Source of the DNA: Candidatus Zixiibacteriota bacterium
Lineage (GTDB): Bacteria > Zixibacteria > MSB-5A5 > GN15 > FEB-12
DNA: 64,000 nucleotides
Reading direction: 5' to 3'
Assembly (NCBI GenBank): GCA_035380245.1
Contig: DAOSXA010000001.1
Span: 1,308,716 to 1,372,715 of the forward strand
Shown: in pieces, positions 8,076 to 17,491 of the stretch
Layout of the letters: the number at the start of each line of letters is the position of its first letter
How positions within the stretch are numbered: position 1 is the stretch's first letter
Position numbers and translations under genes: made by a program
Notes under the pieces: model-generated
The model's database searches: none
Told to the model about the DNA's origin: nothing
The model's input: the letters and a program-made list of their open reading frames with translations, nothing else

Positions 8076-11000
8076 ATTCTGTTCTCCCGTTTTGTTGATT
8101 TCCCATGTTCAATGTCAAACAGAAACGGCTGCCTTTTCCGAGTCCTTCGGATTCGATCCAGATGTGGCCGCCGTGAAGCTCGACAATACGTTTAACTAAC
8201 GCCAATCCGACTCCGGAGCCCTCACTGTGAATGTCCAGCTTGTCGAATAATCCGAATACCGTATGTTGATATTCGGGTGGAATTCCCATCCCGTTGTCTT
8301 CGACGAATAACACTGGTTGCCCTTTGCGGTTGTCTACACCGATACGGACAACCAGGTCTTTGGTGTCACCTCGATACTTGAGAGCGTTGTCGAGGAGGTT
8401 TTGCAGAACCTCATGCAATCTGGGACGATCCCCTGGTACCGTCGGCAGATCCGGACTGATCTCTATGTGTGCACCGGCAGTCGTGATTTGAGACGACAAC
8501 AACTCTTCAGCCTCACGTGCTACTTCATAGAGCGATACGTTTTCGGTCGGATTAACCTGGCGACCGATACGGGACAGTCTAAGTAACTCTTCCAACAGTC
8601 GCTGCATTTTGGTCGCGGCATTGGAAATACGACCGATATCCTGCTGAATGCGATCACCGTTTCCGGCTGATAAATCTTCCTGGAGCAAACCGAGGAAACC
8701 TTGAATGGTGATAATCGGGCTTTTAAGATCGTGCGATACCGTATAGGTGAACCGCTCCAGTTCAGCGTTTTTCGTTTCGAGATCCGCGACCAAAGCCTCG
8801 CGCTGAGCTTCTGCCCGCTGGCGTTCGATTTCGGTGGTCACCCGAAGGGCGAACACCCGCAGTACCGATTTGACCATATCGGGATCGCTCAAGGGTTGAT
8901 CCCCGAGAAGGATTATGACACCAATGGGTGATCCGCTGGAATCCTCCAGTCGTATGCCCATATACCAATTGGCATCGAATTCTCTCAGGAGTTGGGATTG
9001 TGGAAACCTTTTTCGAATGTCTTTATCGTAGTAACACAGTCCATATTCGATTGCCTCACGACAGGGTGTTCCCTCCAAATCGTACTCGATGGTTGGTCCG
9101 AAGTCATCGTTCACCCACCGGGCCAGGCTGCGAATTCGTGAATTATTATTACCGCACAGTTTTCCCACCATAGCATACCGACACCCGAATGACGATGCCA
9201 GACGACTGACCAGATGGCGAGAATAATCCTCGCCAACCGAACCGGAAGTTCCTTCAACGATCGTTTTCATGACCTCTTCGGCCCACTTGCGGTCGGTCAG
9301 ATCGATCCCCGAGCTCAATGTTCCCGTGATATTTCCGCGGTCGTCGTGAAGAATCGTGCGATACCAACCCAATTGCCGGATATTGCCTGATTTAGTGAGA
9401 ACTGGATACTCGAAGTAGCCTGCCGTTTTGAGTTCGCCGGACATGAATTTCTCGAATACCTCTTGAGGAAATGATCTGGCGTTTTGAGGCAGGCAGGTGT
9501 CGAACCAGTTTTTCCCGATCAACTCCTGTTCCTCATAACCGAGCAAATTGTAACCGGCGCGGTTGATTATGGAAATACACTGATCGGTTCCGATTATCAC
9601 CATGGGCGTAGCGGCGACATCGAGGTACTTCTGGGCCAGATCGCGTTCTGCGCGAATCTGTTGCTCGGCTTCGGCTAATTCGGTGATGTCGATAACCGTA
9701 GACGCGATATATTCGGGCTGACCTGATTCATCGCGCAACAACACCAGGTTCATCAGAGTCGGGACTTCCGAGCCATCCTTCCGTAAATGGGTTCTGCGAA
9801 GAGCGGTTATTGAATCTTTTTCTAAAAGAATGGACAGCAAGTATTCGGGTGCAGGCTGTATATCCGAAGGGTGAAAATTCAGGGCGCTTTTACCCAGGAC
9901 CTCATCTTTCGTATAACCGAGCATACGGAGGTAGGCATTGTTTATGTAGAGTAGATTGCCTTCCATGTCGGTGTATAGTGCTCCATAGCCGGCATTGTCG
10001 GACATGGTCTTGAATAGACGCGTTTCACGTTCGGCGTTAACGCGGTCAGTGACATCGTCGAAAATAACAGCGAACTGGTTCGCTCTCGGTGAAAATGCGG
10101 TGATGTGATAGCTTCGTTCCAATGGAGCCATAGTATAAGTGAACTTGTCGGGATTGCCGGTCGCGGCAACCCGGGCAAATCGATCAATCCATGCTGCCTC
10201 GGCTTCGGGAATTAACTCGCGAGCCGTTTTGCCTACGATTTCATGGTGTTTTAAATGAACTTGTCGCTCAAAAGCCGGATTGACATCCAGGAAACGGAAA
10301 TCACAGGCGTGTCCCTGATCGTCATAAATCATCTCATGTAATGCAAAGCCTGAATTCAACTCCGTAAATAACTGGCGGAATTTCTCTTCACTTTGATGCA
10401 GTTTCGCCTCGATGTGTTTTTGAGATTCTTCACGTTCGTGGAGTATGGCAATCATCTCTCGGAACGATTCATGCAATTGACCGATTTCATCACCTGAGGT
10501 CGGTGGGCTAATAACGACCGATAAATCGCCTTCCCGGGCTACTCGTTGTGCAACTCTGGAGAGATTGATCAGAGGTTGTGATATCACTTTCTGCATGTAA
10601 GTCGCCACAACCAGCGCTATTAAAATGAGGGCTGCCAGCGCCAGTAAAACTAACCTGGCTTGTTTAGATATCCGCCGTTCCAAACGATCTACTGAGGTGT
10701 GCAGATGCACATAACCAAAAAGTTCCCCGTTCAATGTCACCGGATAAACTGCCACCACATGGTCGCCGACTCGGCGTGTACCGGCAAATTCAGGTTCGAG
10801 ATTGCGATAATGCTCATCGGGCATTGAACTCCCGAATTCCGCCAGGTGCTCACCGCTGACTGAAAAAACTACGGCATGTTCGATGTCGCTGGAGAAAACG
10901 GCGTTTTCAAAAAGTTCTGAAATCTGTTGGCGATCGCCGTGAGCCATGGCGATGGCGCACTCCGTTGCCAACAGACGAACTTCAACACCGACATCCTTGA

Positions 11001-11133
11001 GAAGTTCCCGCTCCTGATCATGTTGTTCATTAACCAGGCTTAGAGTAGCCCCAACACCAAGGGTAAGTGAGGTTACACTCAGTACCAGTAATACCAGCTT
11101 TGTTTTTACTGAGGTTGTTGACAGGAATCCCAA
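8035..11133 (-). CDS. Membrane histidine kinase with CHASE-like sensor, HAMP, PAS and GAF domains
   Basis: Sensor kinase of 1032 residues and first gene of a three-gene phosphorelay operon. Membrane segments at about 11-31 and 160-180 enclose a periplasmic CHASE8-like sensor. They are followed by HAMP (about 180-235), three PAS domains (about 250-360, 375-490, 495-625) and a GAF-like domain (about 635-780). The HisKA has VSHDLKSPI and the HATPase has DNALKYRG, DNGMGIP and GSGVGLA. There is no receiver of its own, so it needs a partner, most likely the overlapping Rcp1-type regulator. The start codon is TTG at 11131-11133, well supported by GGAGG seven bases upstream. The ligand is unknown. 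Confidence 0.88.
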   Translation of the reverse strand: MGFLSTTSVKTKLVLLVLSVTSLTLGVGATLSLVNEQHDQERELLKDVGVEVRLLATECAIAMAHGDRQQISELFENAVFSSDIEHAVVFSVSGEHLAEFGSSMPDEHYRNLEPEFAGTRRVGDHVVAVYPVTLNGELFGYVHLHTSVDRLERRISKQARLVLLALAALILIALVVATYMQKVISQPLINLSRVAQRVAREGDLSVVISPPTSGDEIGQLHESFREMIAILHEREESQKHIEAKLHQSEEKFRQLFTELNSGFALHEMIYDDQGHACDFRFLDVNPAFERQVHLKHHEIVGKTARELIPEAEAAWIDRFARVAATGNPDKFTYTMAPLERSYHITAFSPRANQFAVIFDDVTDRVNAERETRLFKTMSDNAGYGALYTDMEGNLLYINNAYLRMLGYTKDEVLGKSALNFHPSDIQPAPEYLLSILLEKDSITALRRTHLRKDGSEVPTLMNLVLLRDESGQPEYIASTVIDITELAEAEQQIRAERDLAQKYLDVAATPMVIIGTDQCISIINRAGYNLLGYEEQELIGKNWFDTCLPQNARSFPQEVFEKFMSGELKTAGYFEYPVLTKSGNIRQLGWYRTILHDDRGNITGTLSSGIDLTDRKWAEEVMKTIVEGTSGSVGEDYSRHLVSRLASSFGCRYAMVGKLCGNNNSRIRSLARWVNDDFGPTIEYDLEGTPCREAIEYGLCYYDKDIRKRFPQSQLLREFDANWYMGIRLEDSSGSPIGVIILLGDQPLSDPDMVKSVLRVFALRVTTEIERQRAEAQREALVADLETKNAELERFTYTVSHDLKSPIITIQGFLGLLQEDLSAGNGDRIQQDIGRISNAATKMQRLLEELLRLSRIGRQVNPTENVSLYEVAREAEELLSSQITTAGAHIEISPDLPTVPGDRPRLHEVLQNLLDNALKYRGDTKDLVVRIGVDNRKGQPVLFVEDNGMGIPPEYQHTVFGLFDKLDIHSEGSGVGLALVKRIVELHGGHIWIESEGLGKGSRFCLTLNMGNQQNGRTEYDGRTVTDSIGRG

Positions 11134-11768
11134 AAGTATTCCTCCAGGATGAGCACAATATCAAATACCGAACACTAGCGTTGTTGTCTTGCTACCTAAT
11201 ATGGTAGTTCAATACCCGCTAAATTGGTCTGCATCTGTAACTCCCGGCCGCCCGCAGTTGTCGAATGAAGTATCGGTAATTTTCAACCGTTTCTTCAGAC
11301 TTCAAGCCTATATTCGATATCGGGGCAAATAACAAGAGTAATAATAGGTGGTTTGATACAAAGAGGCAAGCTTATTCCATAAAGGTGCTGTGTCGGCTTC
11401 TTGGTAAGGGGGGGGGCTCAAATCCCGGTTTGAAACGTATGCCTGCTTACAAGTGGGATTGTCCCAAATATGTCTTTGGGCATAATAATAATCCACATAA
11501 TAGCGATGACTACTTATAACGAGGTGCGGGCCAATCCGTTATGGTGGGACGGAGAATTTCCTGCTCTCCGCTTGTTCTGTTGGTCGTGATACGGGAGGAT
11601 TTTCCCCGGAGGAGAGGTGTGTTGATTCGGGCCGTCCGAACCGGCTGAGGACCGCTCCGATGGTAGACATAATACCGAAGACTTCGAACCGTAAATATGG
11701 TAAAAAAAAGGACCTCTTACATGAGGGCCTTTTTCTGATATTTGTTAATCCGTGCGGTTAACCGGGGA
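11134..11768. other. 635-bp intergenic region, no gene seen
   Basis: Contains a run of nine G (11408-11416), a small hairpin CCCAAA / TTTGGG (11463-11480) and, at the left of the hybrid kinase at 11769, its terminator. A 62-codon minus-strand frame is tyrosine-rich and has no ribosome binding site; I do not call it. The promoter of the operon at 8035-11133 should lie at the start of this region but no convincing boxes were found. Confidence 0.5.
11701..11735 (-). terminator. Rho-independent terminator of the PocR hybrid kinase
   Basis: On the minus strand AGGCCCTC pairs with GAGGTCCT (one mismatch) around a six-base loop, and eight T follow (A8 at 11702-11709 on the plus strand). It sits about 35 bp after the stop codon. 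Confidence 0.85.
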
Positions 11769-14534
11769 TCAAGATTGTTTGTCCTTCTCGGGGATTTCTT
11801 CCGTGACGTCGCGATCCAGTTCTTTGCGTACGGCAGCGGCGATTGTCATACGTGTATACGGTTTCTTGATGTAAGCTCCGGTTCCCAGTTTTTGTAATTC
11901 TTCAACCCGATCCGTAGCTGAGAAACCGCTGGCGATTATTGCCTTTTGCCCCGAATGAATTTTGACAATGGCGCGATAAGTATCGAGACCGTCGAAGTCG
12001 GCCTCCATGATCATATCGAGAATCACTATGTCTACTTTATTCTCTTTCAGAAACGTTATTGCTTCCCGCCCGCTTGAGACTGTCTGAACGTTGTAGCCGA
12101 AACTGCCAAGCAGGTCACCGGCTATTTCTCTCTGGCTGGCTTCATCGTCGACAACGAGGATTGTTTCAGTACCGCTATAATCTTCCTGGTTGGTTTCGCG
12201 CTGTCTTATCTCCTCCTTCTGAGCCGGGAAAAACAACACGAATTCGGTCCCTTGTCCCTCGCGCGAGAACACATCGTAATACCCTTTGTGATCCTTAAGA
12301 ATGCCATACACGACCGCCAGGCCCAGTCCGGTCCCGCTTCGCCCCATCTTTTTATTGGAGTAATATGGTTCGAACAGTTTCTCGATATTCTCAGAAGCAA
12401 TACCAATCCCGGAGTCAACAACTCTTAGTGTAACATATTCTCCTGCGACCACGCCGGCATATCCGCTGGGCAATCGGTCCAGATGCTGATGTTGAGTCAC
12501 GATTCTGAGTTTGCCGCCGTTGTGCATGGCATCGAAGGCGTTGACGGTCAGATTCATGATGATCTTGGTCAGGTGGGGTGTGGACCCGGCGATGGTCGGC
12601 AGTTTCGGATCGAGGTCCAGTTGGACTTCCACCTCGGGGTGATCTTCCTTGAGCTTGGTGAAGGTAACCGAATCGAGGTAGCTTTCAATCACCTGGTTGA
12701 GCGAGGTTGGTTCCATGTCATAGCGACCGCGACGGGCCAGAGTCAGCAGGTCTTGTATGACATCGGCGGCATGTTTGGCCGAAATGCCGATCCGCTCGAT
12801 TTGTTTGCGCATCGGACTGTCCTCGGGGAGCTTCATTAACAGCAGGTCGGGATATCCAACCAACGGCCCGAGCATATTATTGAGATCATGAGCCACTCCT
12901 CCGGCCAACAGCCCCAACGATTCCATACGTTTGGCTTTTTCGAGACTTTCCTGTAATCGCTGTTGTTTGCGTTCGGCTTGTTTGCGCTCCGAAACGTCTT
13001 TTATCGTTCCGAGAACACGCACCAGTCTTCGGGAGTCGTCGAAAATCAAGGCGCCTTGTTCCTCGACCTCGACGTAGCTGCCGTCCCTGCGCTGCATGCG
13101 GTATTCGGTTCGGTACCGACCTTCGGGTTCCGAAGCTCGATTTCGCATACGGGTAGCCATCCCCTGGTCTTCGGGATGCACCAGGTTTTCCCAGCCGGTG
13201 AGGTCGATTTCCTGAAATTCTTCGGGCGTATATCCGGTGACCTCCTGGATGGCGCCGACCCATTCGATTTTATCGGTGCTGACATCGAGGTCATAAATCA
13301 CCTGTCCGGTTTGAGAACTGACTACCCGGAACCGCTCGTCCGATTCCCGCGCCAGTCTTTCAGCTTTTTCCCGCTCGCGATTCTGCAGCGTCTGTGCTAC
13401 CTGATTGGAGACATCACCTATGAACGCTACCTCATCCTGAGTCCACATCCGCACATCGCCGATATGCTCGTTGCATATTACACCGATCAACTGCCCCGCG
13501 AACCTGATTCCTCCTTCCAGCATCGACATGATGCCCAGCGGTTTCAGGTACCCCTCGGAAAATTCTCTGGTACGTGGATCGGTGGTGGCGTCGTTGGCGG
13601 CGACGACACGATCGTTTTGTAAAGCATCGAGATAAGCCGGGAAGAAATTAGTATCAAGCGTCATGCCGCGTGAATGCTTTTTCTGGCCGCGTTCGTACAG
13701 GTCGATACAACGCAGCTTAGTGCCGTCATCATCTAAAAGCCAGATACTCACCCGGTCGACATCGAGGGTGTCGGCTACCAGTTCATCGATCATACGGGCC
13801 GCGGATTGTAACTCTCCGCGGATTAGAACCTGATGACTCATCATCTGGATCATCGCCCGGTGTTGTTTTTGAATACGGTGGAATCGAGCGAATTTGCGAT
13901 CCTCGGCTCGTTTCCGATCGGACATCTCCCGTCCCAGCCTCAAGTTGGTAAAACCGATATCGGATATCTGCCGGGTCAACACCTTCAGCAATCCCAATAC
14001 CTGCTGAAATGACTCAAGCGATCGGCATTCCATATCCTTATATGCCGTCAATATCTCATTCGGGTCGGCTCCGATTTCTTGCGCGCAGGAAAGAATGCGA
14101 TCCTTATCGATATCACCCACGTTAACCTGGCCAATCAACCAGGTCCCCAGGTGACGTTCTTCAATAACGATCGGCGCTGCGGCATCGACCAGCCCGCAAT
14201 TAGAACATGTATCGATAACCGGTTCGAGTTGGCGGAAAGAGCGTTCGCCGAGCATGCGGTCGGAATGAACACATTGCCGACTGCCTCGATCCGTCGCTCG
14301 CATGATCTGACAGACGCGACAGAAATTACTCGGTTTGGTTATCGGTTCGCCGTTAACGTCGGTAATGAGTGAAGCCACATTGGTGGCTTCCGCGAATGAG
14401 TCCTGGATGAGCTGAAGACTCTCGATTTCGACCAGGTCGGTTAACGATAAAAATTCGGAATCTAGTTCTATATGTTGATCCACATCATACGCCACTATTT
14501 CGATCCTCTGCCAAGACAATGTGTCTCGCTGCAC
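11769..14534 (-). CDS. PocR-GAF-PAS hybrid histidine kinase with C-terminal receiver
   Basis: Soluble hybrid kinase of 921 residues. A PocR-type sensory domain (about 35-200) shows the family's cysteine pattern, FCRVC ... QCVHSD ... DTCSNCG, and a GxWLIGQVN segment. PocR domains are thought to bind small hydrophilic or hydrocarbon-derived ligands, here perhaps with a metal or redox role for the cysteines. A GAF domain (about 225-390), a PAS_3-type domain (about 400-515) and a HisKA with GGVAHDLNNMLGPL follow, then a HATPase (DSGIGIA, GTGLGLA) and a receiver with VILDMIMEADFDG. It stands alone between two intergenic gaps. The annotated start is GTG at 14532-14534 without a clear Shine-Dalgarno, so the first 30 or so residues are uncertain. 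Confidence 0.85.
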   Translation of the reverse strand: MQRDTLSWQRIEIVAYDVDQHIELDSEFLSLTDLVEIESLQLIQDSFAEATNVASLITDVNGEPITKPSNFCRVCQIMRATDRGSRQCVHSDRMLGERSFRQLEPVIDTCSNCGLVDAAAPIVIEERHLGTWLIGQVNVGDIDKDRILSCAQEIGADPNEILTAYKDMECRSLESFQQVLGLLKVLTRQISDIGFTNLRLGREMSDRKRAEDRKFARFHRIQKQHRAMIQMMSHQVLIRGELQSAARMIDELVADTLDVDRVSIWLLDDDGTKLRCIDLYERGQKKHSRGMTLDTNFFPAYLDALQNDRVVAANDATTDPRTREFSEGYLKPLGIMSMLEGGIRFAGQLIGVICNEHIGDVRMWTQDEVAFIGDVSNQVAQTLQNREREKAERLARESDERFRVVSSQTGQVIYDLDVSTDKIEWVGAIQEVTGYTPEEFQEIDLTGWENLVHPEDQGMATRMRNRASEPEGRYRTEYRMQRRDGSYVEVEEQGALIFDDSRRLVRVLGTIKDVSERKQAERKQQRLQESLEKAKRMESLGLLAGGVAHDLNNMLGPLVGYPDLLLMKLPEDSPMRKQIERIGISAKHAADVIQDLLTLARRGRYDMEPTSLNQVIESYLDSVTFTKLKEDHPEVEVQLDLDPKLPTIAGSTPHLTKIIMNLTVNAFDAMHNGGKLRIVTQHQHLDRLPSGYAGVVAGEYVTLRVVDSGIGIASENIEKLFEPYYSNKKMGRSGTGLGLAVVYGILKDHKGYYDVFSREGQGTEFVLFFPAQKEEIRQRETNQEDYSGTETILVVDDEASQREIAGDLLGSFGYNVQTVSSGREAITFLKENKVDIVILDMIMEADFDGLDTYRAIVKIHSGQKAIIASGFSATDRVEELQKLGTGAYIKKPYTRMTIAAAVRKELDRDVTEEIPEKDKQS

Positions 14535-14936
14535 GATATGGGGCTAAACGGTGTCCATTCTCTAAGCTCTTGTCTTATAATCGACAATACCTCGTTAAAC
14601 TTGATCTGAGCCACTCTTATTGAAGCTGTGCAGAAATTGAACAGGGATTATGTCGGGAGAAGGTTTAACATTCCTTGAAACATATTGCCCCGGCAACCGT
14701 CCTTCAGAGGAAGCATAAAAGCAATGAGAATAATAAGATAGAACCGTTGACTCGATTGAACCGGCATACCCGTCTCGTGACTTGTTGAAACAAACGACGG
14801 AAACATCCCCTGTTGTTATGAAGCTAAGCAGCTCTGACTTCGCGTAAAAAACGGCCATATATCTCTGTATTACGTTCGTAATCCGGGCCAATGAAGCTTT
14901 TCAACGGATTTTGGGAACGCGTTCGAAAGGATTTTA
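14535..14936. other. 402-bp divergent intergenic region, no gene seen
   Basis: Should contain the promoters of the PocR kinase (minus) and the SpeE-like gene (plus). I found no promoter pair good enough to call. A 98-codon minus-strand frame across 14595-14891 has no recognisable features or ribosome binding site. Confidence 0.45.
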
Positions 14937-17351
14937 ATGAAGCGCTCAGAATATCTCGTGATTGCTCTTCTATCAATCACTCTTGTCGGCCTGGAAATGA
15001 TTTGGACTAGAATCTTCTCAGCGGAGTTCTTTTATACTTTTGCTTTTCTGACACTATCTCTGGCTGTCATGGGATTGGGTATGGGAGCTTTGGCGCTCCG
15101 GCTTATTCCCGGTCTCAGTCGCGGGTACTGGTTGAGTCTGTCGCTGATTATTTGCAGCGGTCTGGCCGTTGCGGGACCACCGCTGGTGTTTGCTCTTGGA
15201 CTGGATTTCTCGGTGCTGTTTTCCAGCGTGAGTATGGTCGGTTTGTTCCTGATAGCGGTATTATTGCTGTCCGGAACGTTCTTTTTTGGGGGAATCGCTC
15301 TGTCTTTTTTGTTTCGCTATCGCCATGAACAGATGCCGCGCTTGTACATGGCCGACCTTATCGGCGCCGCAGCAGGTGTTGTGGCAGCCGTTCTGCTGAT
15401 GAACATCATTCAGACTCCCTATGCGGCTTTCGTGATTGTACTACCGACGCTGATTGCCGCGATTATTACCTGCCGTAAAGCCCTCAAAGTCTTTCCGGCG
15501 ATACTGGCGCTGGTTGTCATCTTGCTAACTCCATACGCTCCGGACCTGCTGGAGCGGGAAGTTCAGGAACGAGCGCCGGTGATATACAAGCATTGGGACG
15601 CCATATCCAAAATCAAGATGTACGATTTCGGCGGTTATTATCGCGGATTGAATATAGATAATGTCGCCAATTCACCTGTCATTCCGTTTGACGGGGACTG
15701 GTCTGTCTACGATACCACCGATGAATCCTGGGATATTGATGTCGGCTATCTGGTCGACCGTTTTGATTCCTGTGTTTTCCTCTCGCTGGGCGCGGGCGGC
15801 GGTATGGATGTCTTTCAGGCTATCGAACAGGGTGCAACCGAGATCCACGCGGTTGAGGTCAACGGTCATATTAATGACATGATGCTCCACGGAGACAGCC
15901 CGGGGTATATTGATACCTTTTCTGTTGTCCGGGAGGAACCCGAAATAAACGTACCGGATTCGAGTGATCATATCTCTGACAGCGCCCTGTCGGCCGACAG
16001 CGCTGCGATACCGGCCACGCCACCACCTCCGCCACCACCGCAGTTGCGTGATCCCACCGGTAAAATTATTACTCTCGCTGAGTATTCGGGAGGGCTTTAT
16101 CTCGATCCACGAGTGCGCGTGGTGACCGAGGATGCCCGAACCTACGTGCGGCGCTTTCGGAGTAAATTCGATATTATCTATTCGGTCAGCTCCAATACCT
16201 GGGCAGCACTCGGTTCGGGATCGTTTGCTCTGGCAGAAAATTACATTTTTACCACCGAGGCGTTCGAGGATTACTGGCGAGCTCTTTCCGACAGCGGCTT
16301 TCTTTCGATGGAACATCAGGTCTACATGCCTCGCCTGGTCAGTGAGGTAATTACGGCTCTTGAGAATCAGGGGGTAGCTGAACCCAGGGACCATTTTGCG
16401 ATCTATGCTCTTCCCAATATGCGGCGTAAATTACTTTTACTTTCCAGGCAGCCGTTGACCGATTCGCTTCGATACTATGCTTATGGTCCGCTTACTCCGG
16501 AACGATATCAGGACATACACCTGCTTTATCCCCGGCCCGATACAGCCGAGGAGAATGTCTATGATCTGATCGTACGTGACGGCTGGCGTTCGATCCAGGA
16601 CACGATTGCGGTCGATCTTTCACCGGCGGATGACAATCGCCCGTTCGTGGCCCAGATGGGTATGTGGAAAAATCTTACGTCGGACAAATTAGATAAAATC
16701 AATTTATATGCCGAGTTCACCGGTTTTCCGCTCTCAACGCTGACGATCGTGATCATCGTGGCTGTGGTTCTGGTGCTGCTGGTGCCCCTTAATCTTGTAC
16801 CTTTTATTTTTAGTCGCGAGAAAATGCGTGCGGCTCCCTGGCTTTATTTCTTTGCCATTGGGGCCGGATTCATGATGATCGAGGTGGTCCTGATCCAGCA
16901 ATATGCACTCTTTATTGGGGCTTCGGTTTATTCGATTGCGACCGTATTACTGACACTTCTGCTTGCATCGGGGATAGGCAGCCGATTCTCCTGGAGAATC
17001 TCATCGAAGATCGTGTTTCCCGGTATTCTCATCTGGTTGGTGCTGGATGTGTTGTTGTTCGAAAATATCGCTGCCGGACTCGCGGTATTACCTGTGATCG
17101 CAAGAGTGTCGGTTTCGGCACTCATCGTGGCGCCTTTGGGCTTTTTTATGGGGATGCCGTTCCCGAAAGCAACCCGACGAGTGGGTGAACTGATCGATTG
17201 GGGATTTGCAATTAACGGCGCAGCCTCGATGCTGGGCTCAACGCTGGTGGTGCTGGTGGCGATTCTATATGGATTCAATATAGCTCTGCTTCTGGCCGGG
17301 GGATGCTATCTGATCGCCTTCGGTTTGTACCGCGCCCGCTCTGCCTGGTAA
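14937..17351 (+). CDS. Polytopic membrane protein with embedded spermidine-synthase-like domain
   Basis: An 804-residue fusion: about six or seven membrane helices (residues 5-200), a soluble SpeE-like Rossmann domain (about 215-560), then about six or seven more helices (590-800). The SAM/decarboxy-SAM pocket is recognisable in SLGAGGGMD (285-289 GAGGG), the acidic AVEVN (Glu307) and TEDAR (398-401). The position where aminopropyltransferases carry a catalytic Asp (YDVIxxD) reads FDIIYSVSSN here, so ordinary spermidine synthesis is doubtful. A roughly 80-residue insertion with seven consecutive prolines (362-368) splits the Rossmann core. ATG at 14937 with AAAGG upstream. Such membrane-fused SpeE-like proteins are widespread but mostly uncharacterised, and the substrate is unknown. 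Confidence 0.75.
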   Translation: MKRSEYLVIALLSITLVGLEMIWTRIFSAEFFYTFAFLTLSLAVMGLGMGALALRLIPGLSRGYWLSLSLIICSGLAVAGPPLVFALGLDFSVLFSSVSMVGLFLIAVLLLSGTFFFGGIALSFLFRYRHEQMPRLYMADLIGAAAGVVAAVLLMNIIQTPYAAFVIVLPTLIAAIITCRKALKVFPAILALVVILLTPYAPDLLEREVQERAPVIYKHWDAISKIKMYDFGGYYRGLNIDNVANSPVIPFDGDWSVYDTTDESWDIDVGYLVDRFDSCVFLSLGAGGGMDVFQAIEQGATEIHAVEVNGHINDMMLHGDSPGYIDTFSVVREEPEINVPDSSDHISDSALSADSAAIPATPPPPPPPQLRDPTGKIITLAEYSGGLYLDPRVRVVTEDARTYVRRFRSKFDIIYSVSSNTWAALGSGSFALAENYIFTTEAFEDYWRALSDSGFLSMEHQVYMPRLVSEVITALENQGVAEPRDHFAIYALPNMRRKLLLLSRQPLTDSLRYYAYGPLTPERYQDIHLLYPRPDTAEENVYDLIVRDGWRSIQDTIAVDLSPADDNRPFVAQMGMWKNLTSDKLDKINLYAEFTGFPLSTLTIVIIVAVVLVLLVPLNLVPFIFSREKMRAAPWLYFFAIGAGFMMIEVVLIQQYALFIGASVYSIATVLLTLLLASGIGSRFSWRISSKIVFPGILIWLVLDVLLFENIAAGLAVLPVIARVSVSALIVAPLGFFMGMPFPKATRRVGELIDWGFAINGAASMLGSTLVVLVAILYGFNIALLLAGGCYLIAFGLYRARSAW

Positions 17352-17491
17352 TGAGACAGGGTAGCATTAAAGTGCTCTTACTCCGTAGGGTGGGACTTTA
17401 ATCTTGAGGCAAAATAAAGACTGCTTGTCTTTATAGCACGACTTCGAGTAACGAAACAGGTAGTTTTCTATCGCCGGTATGGCCGTTGTAT

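Noticed and set aside
11411..11430. tRNA-like T-arm sequence near the G run
   Set aside because: The loop lacks TTC and no acceptor or D-arm pairs with it.
11308..11496. 62-codon minus-strand open frame
   Set aside because: Tyr- and Pro-rich random-looking translation across the G9 tract, no ribosome binding site.
14595..14891. 98-codon minus-strand open frame
   Set aside because: No ribosome binding site and no recognisable composition or motif in the non-coding gap.
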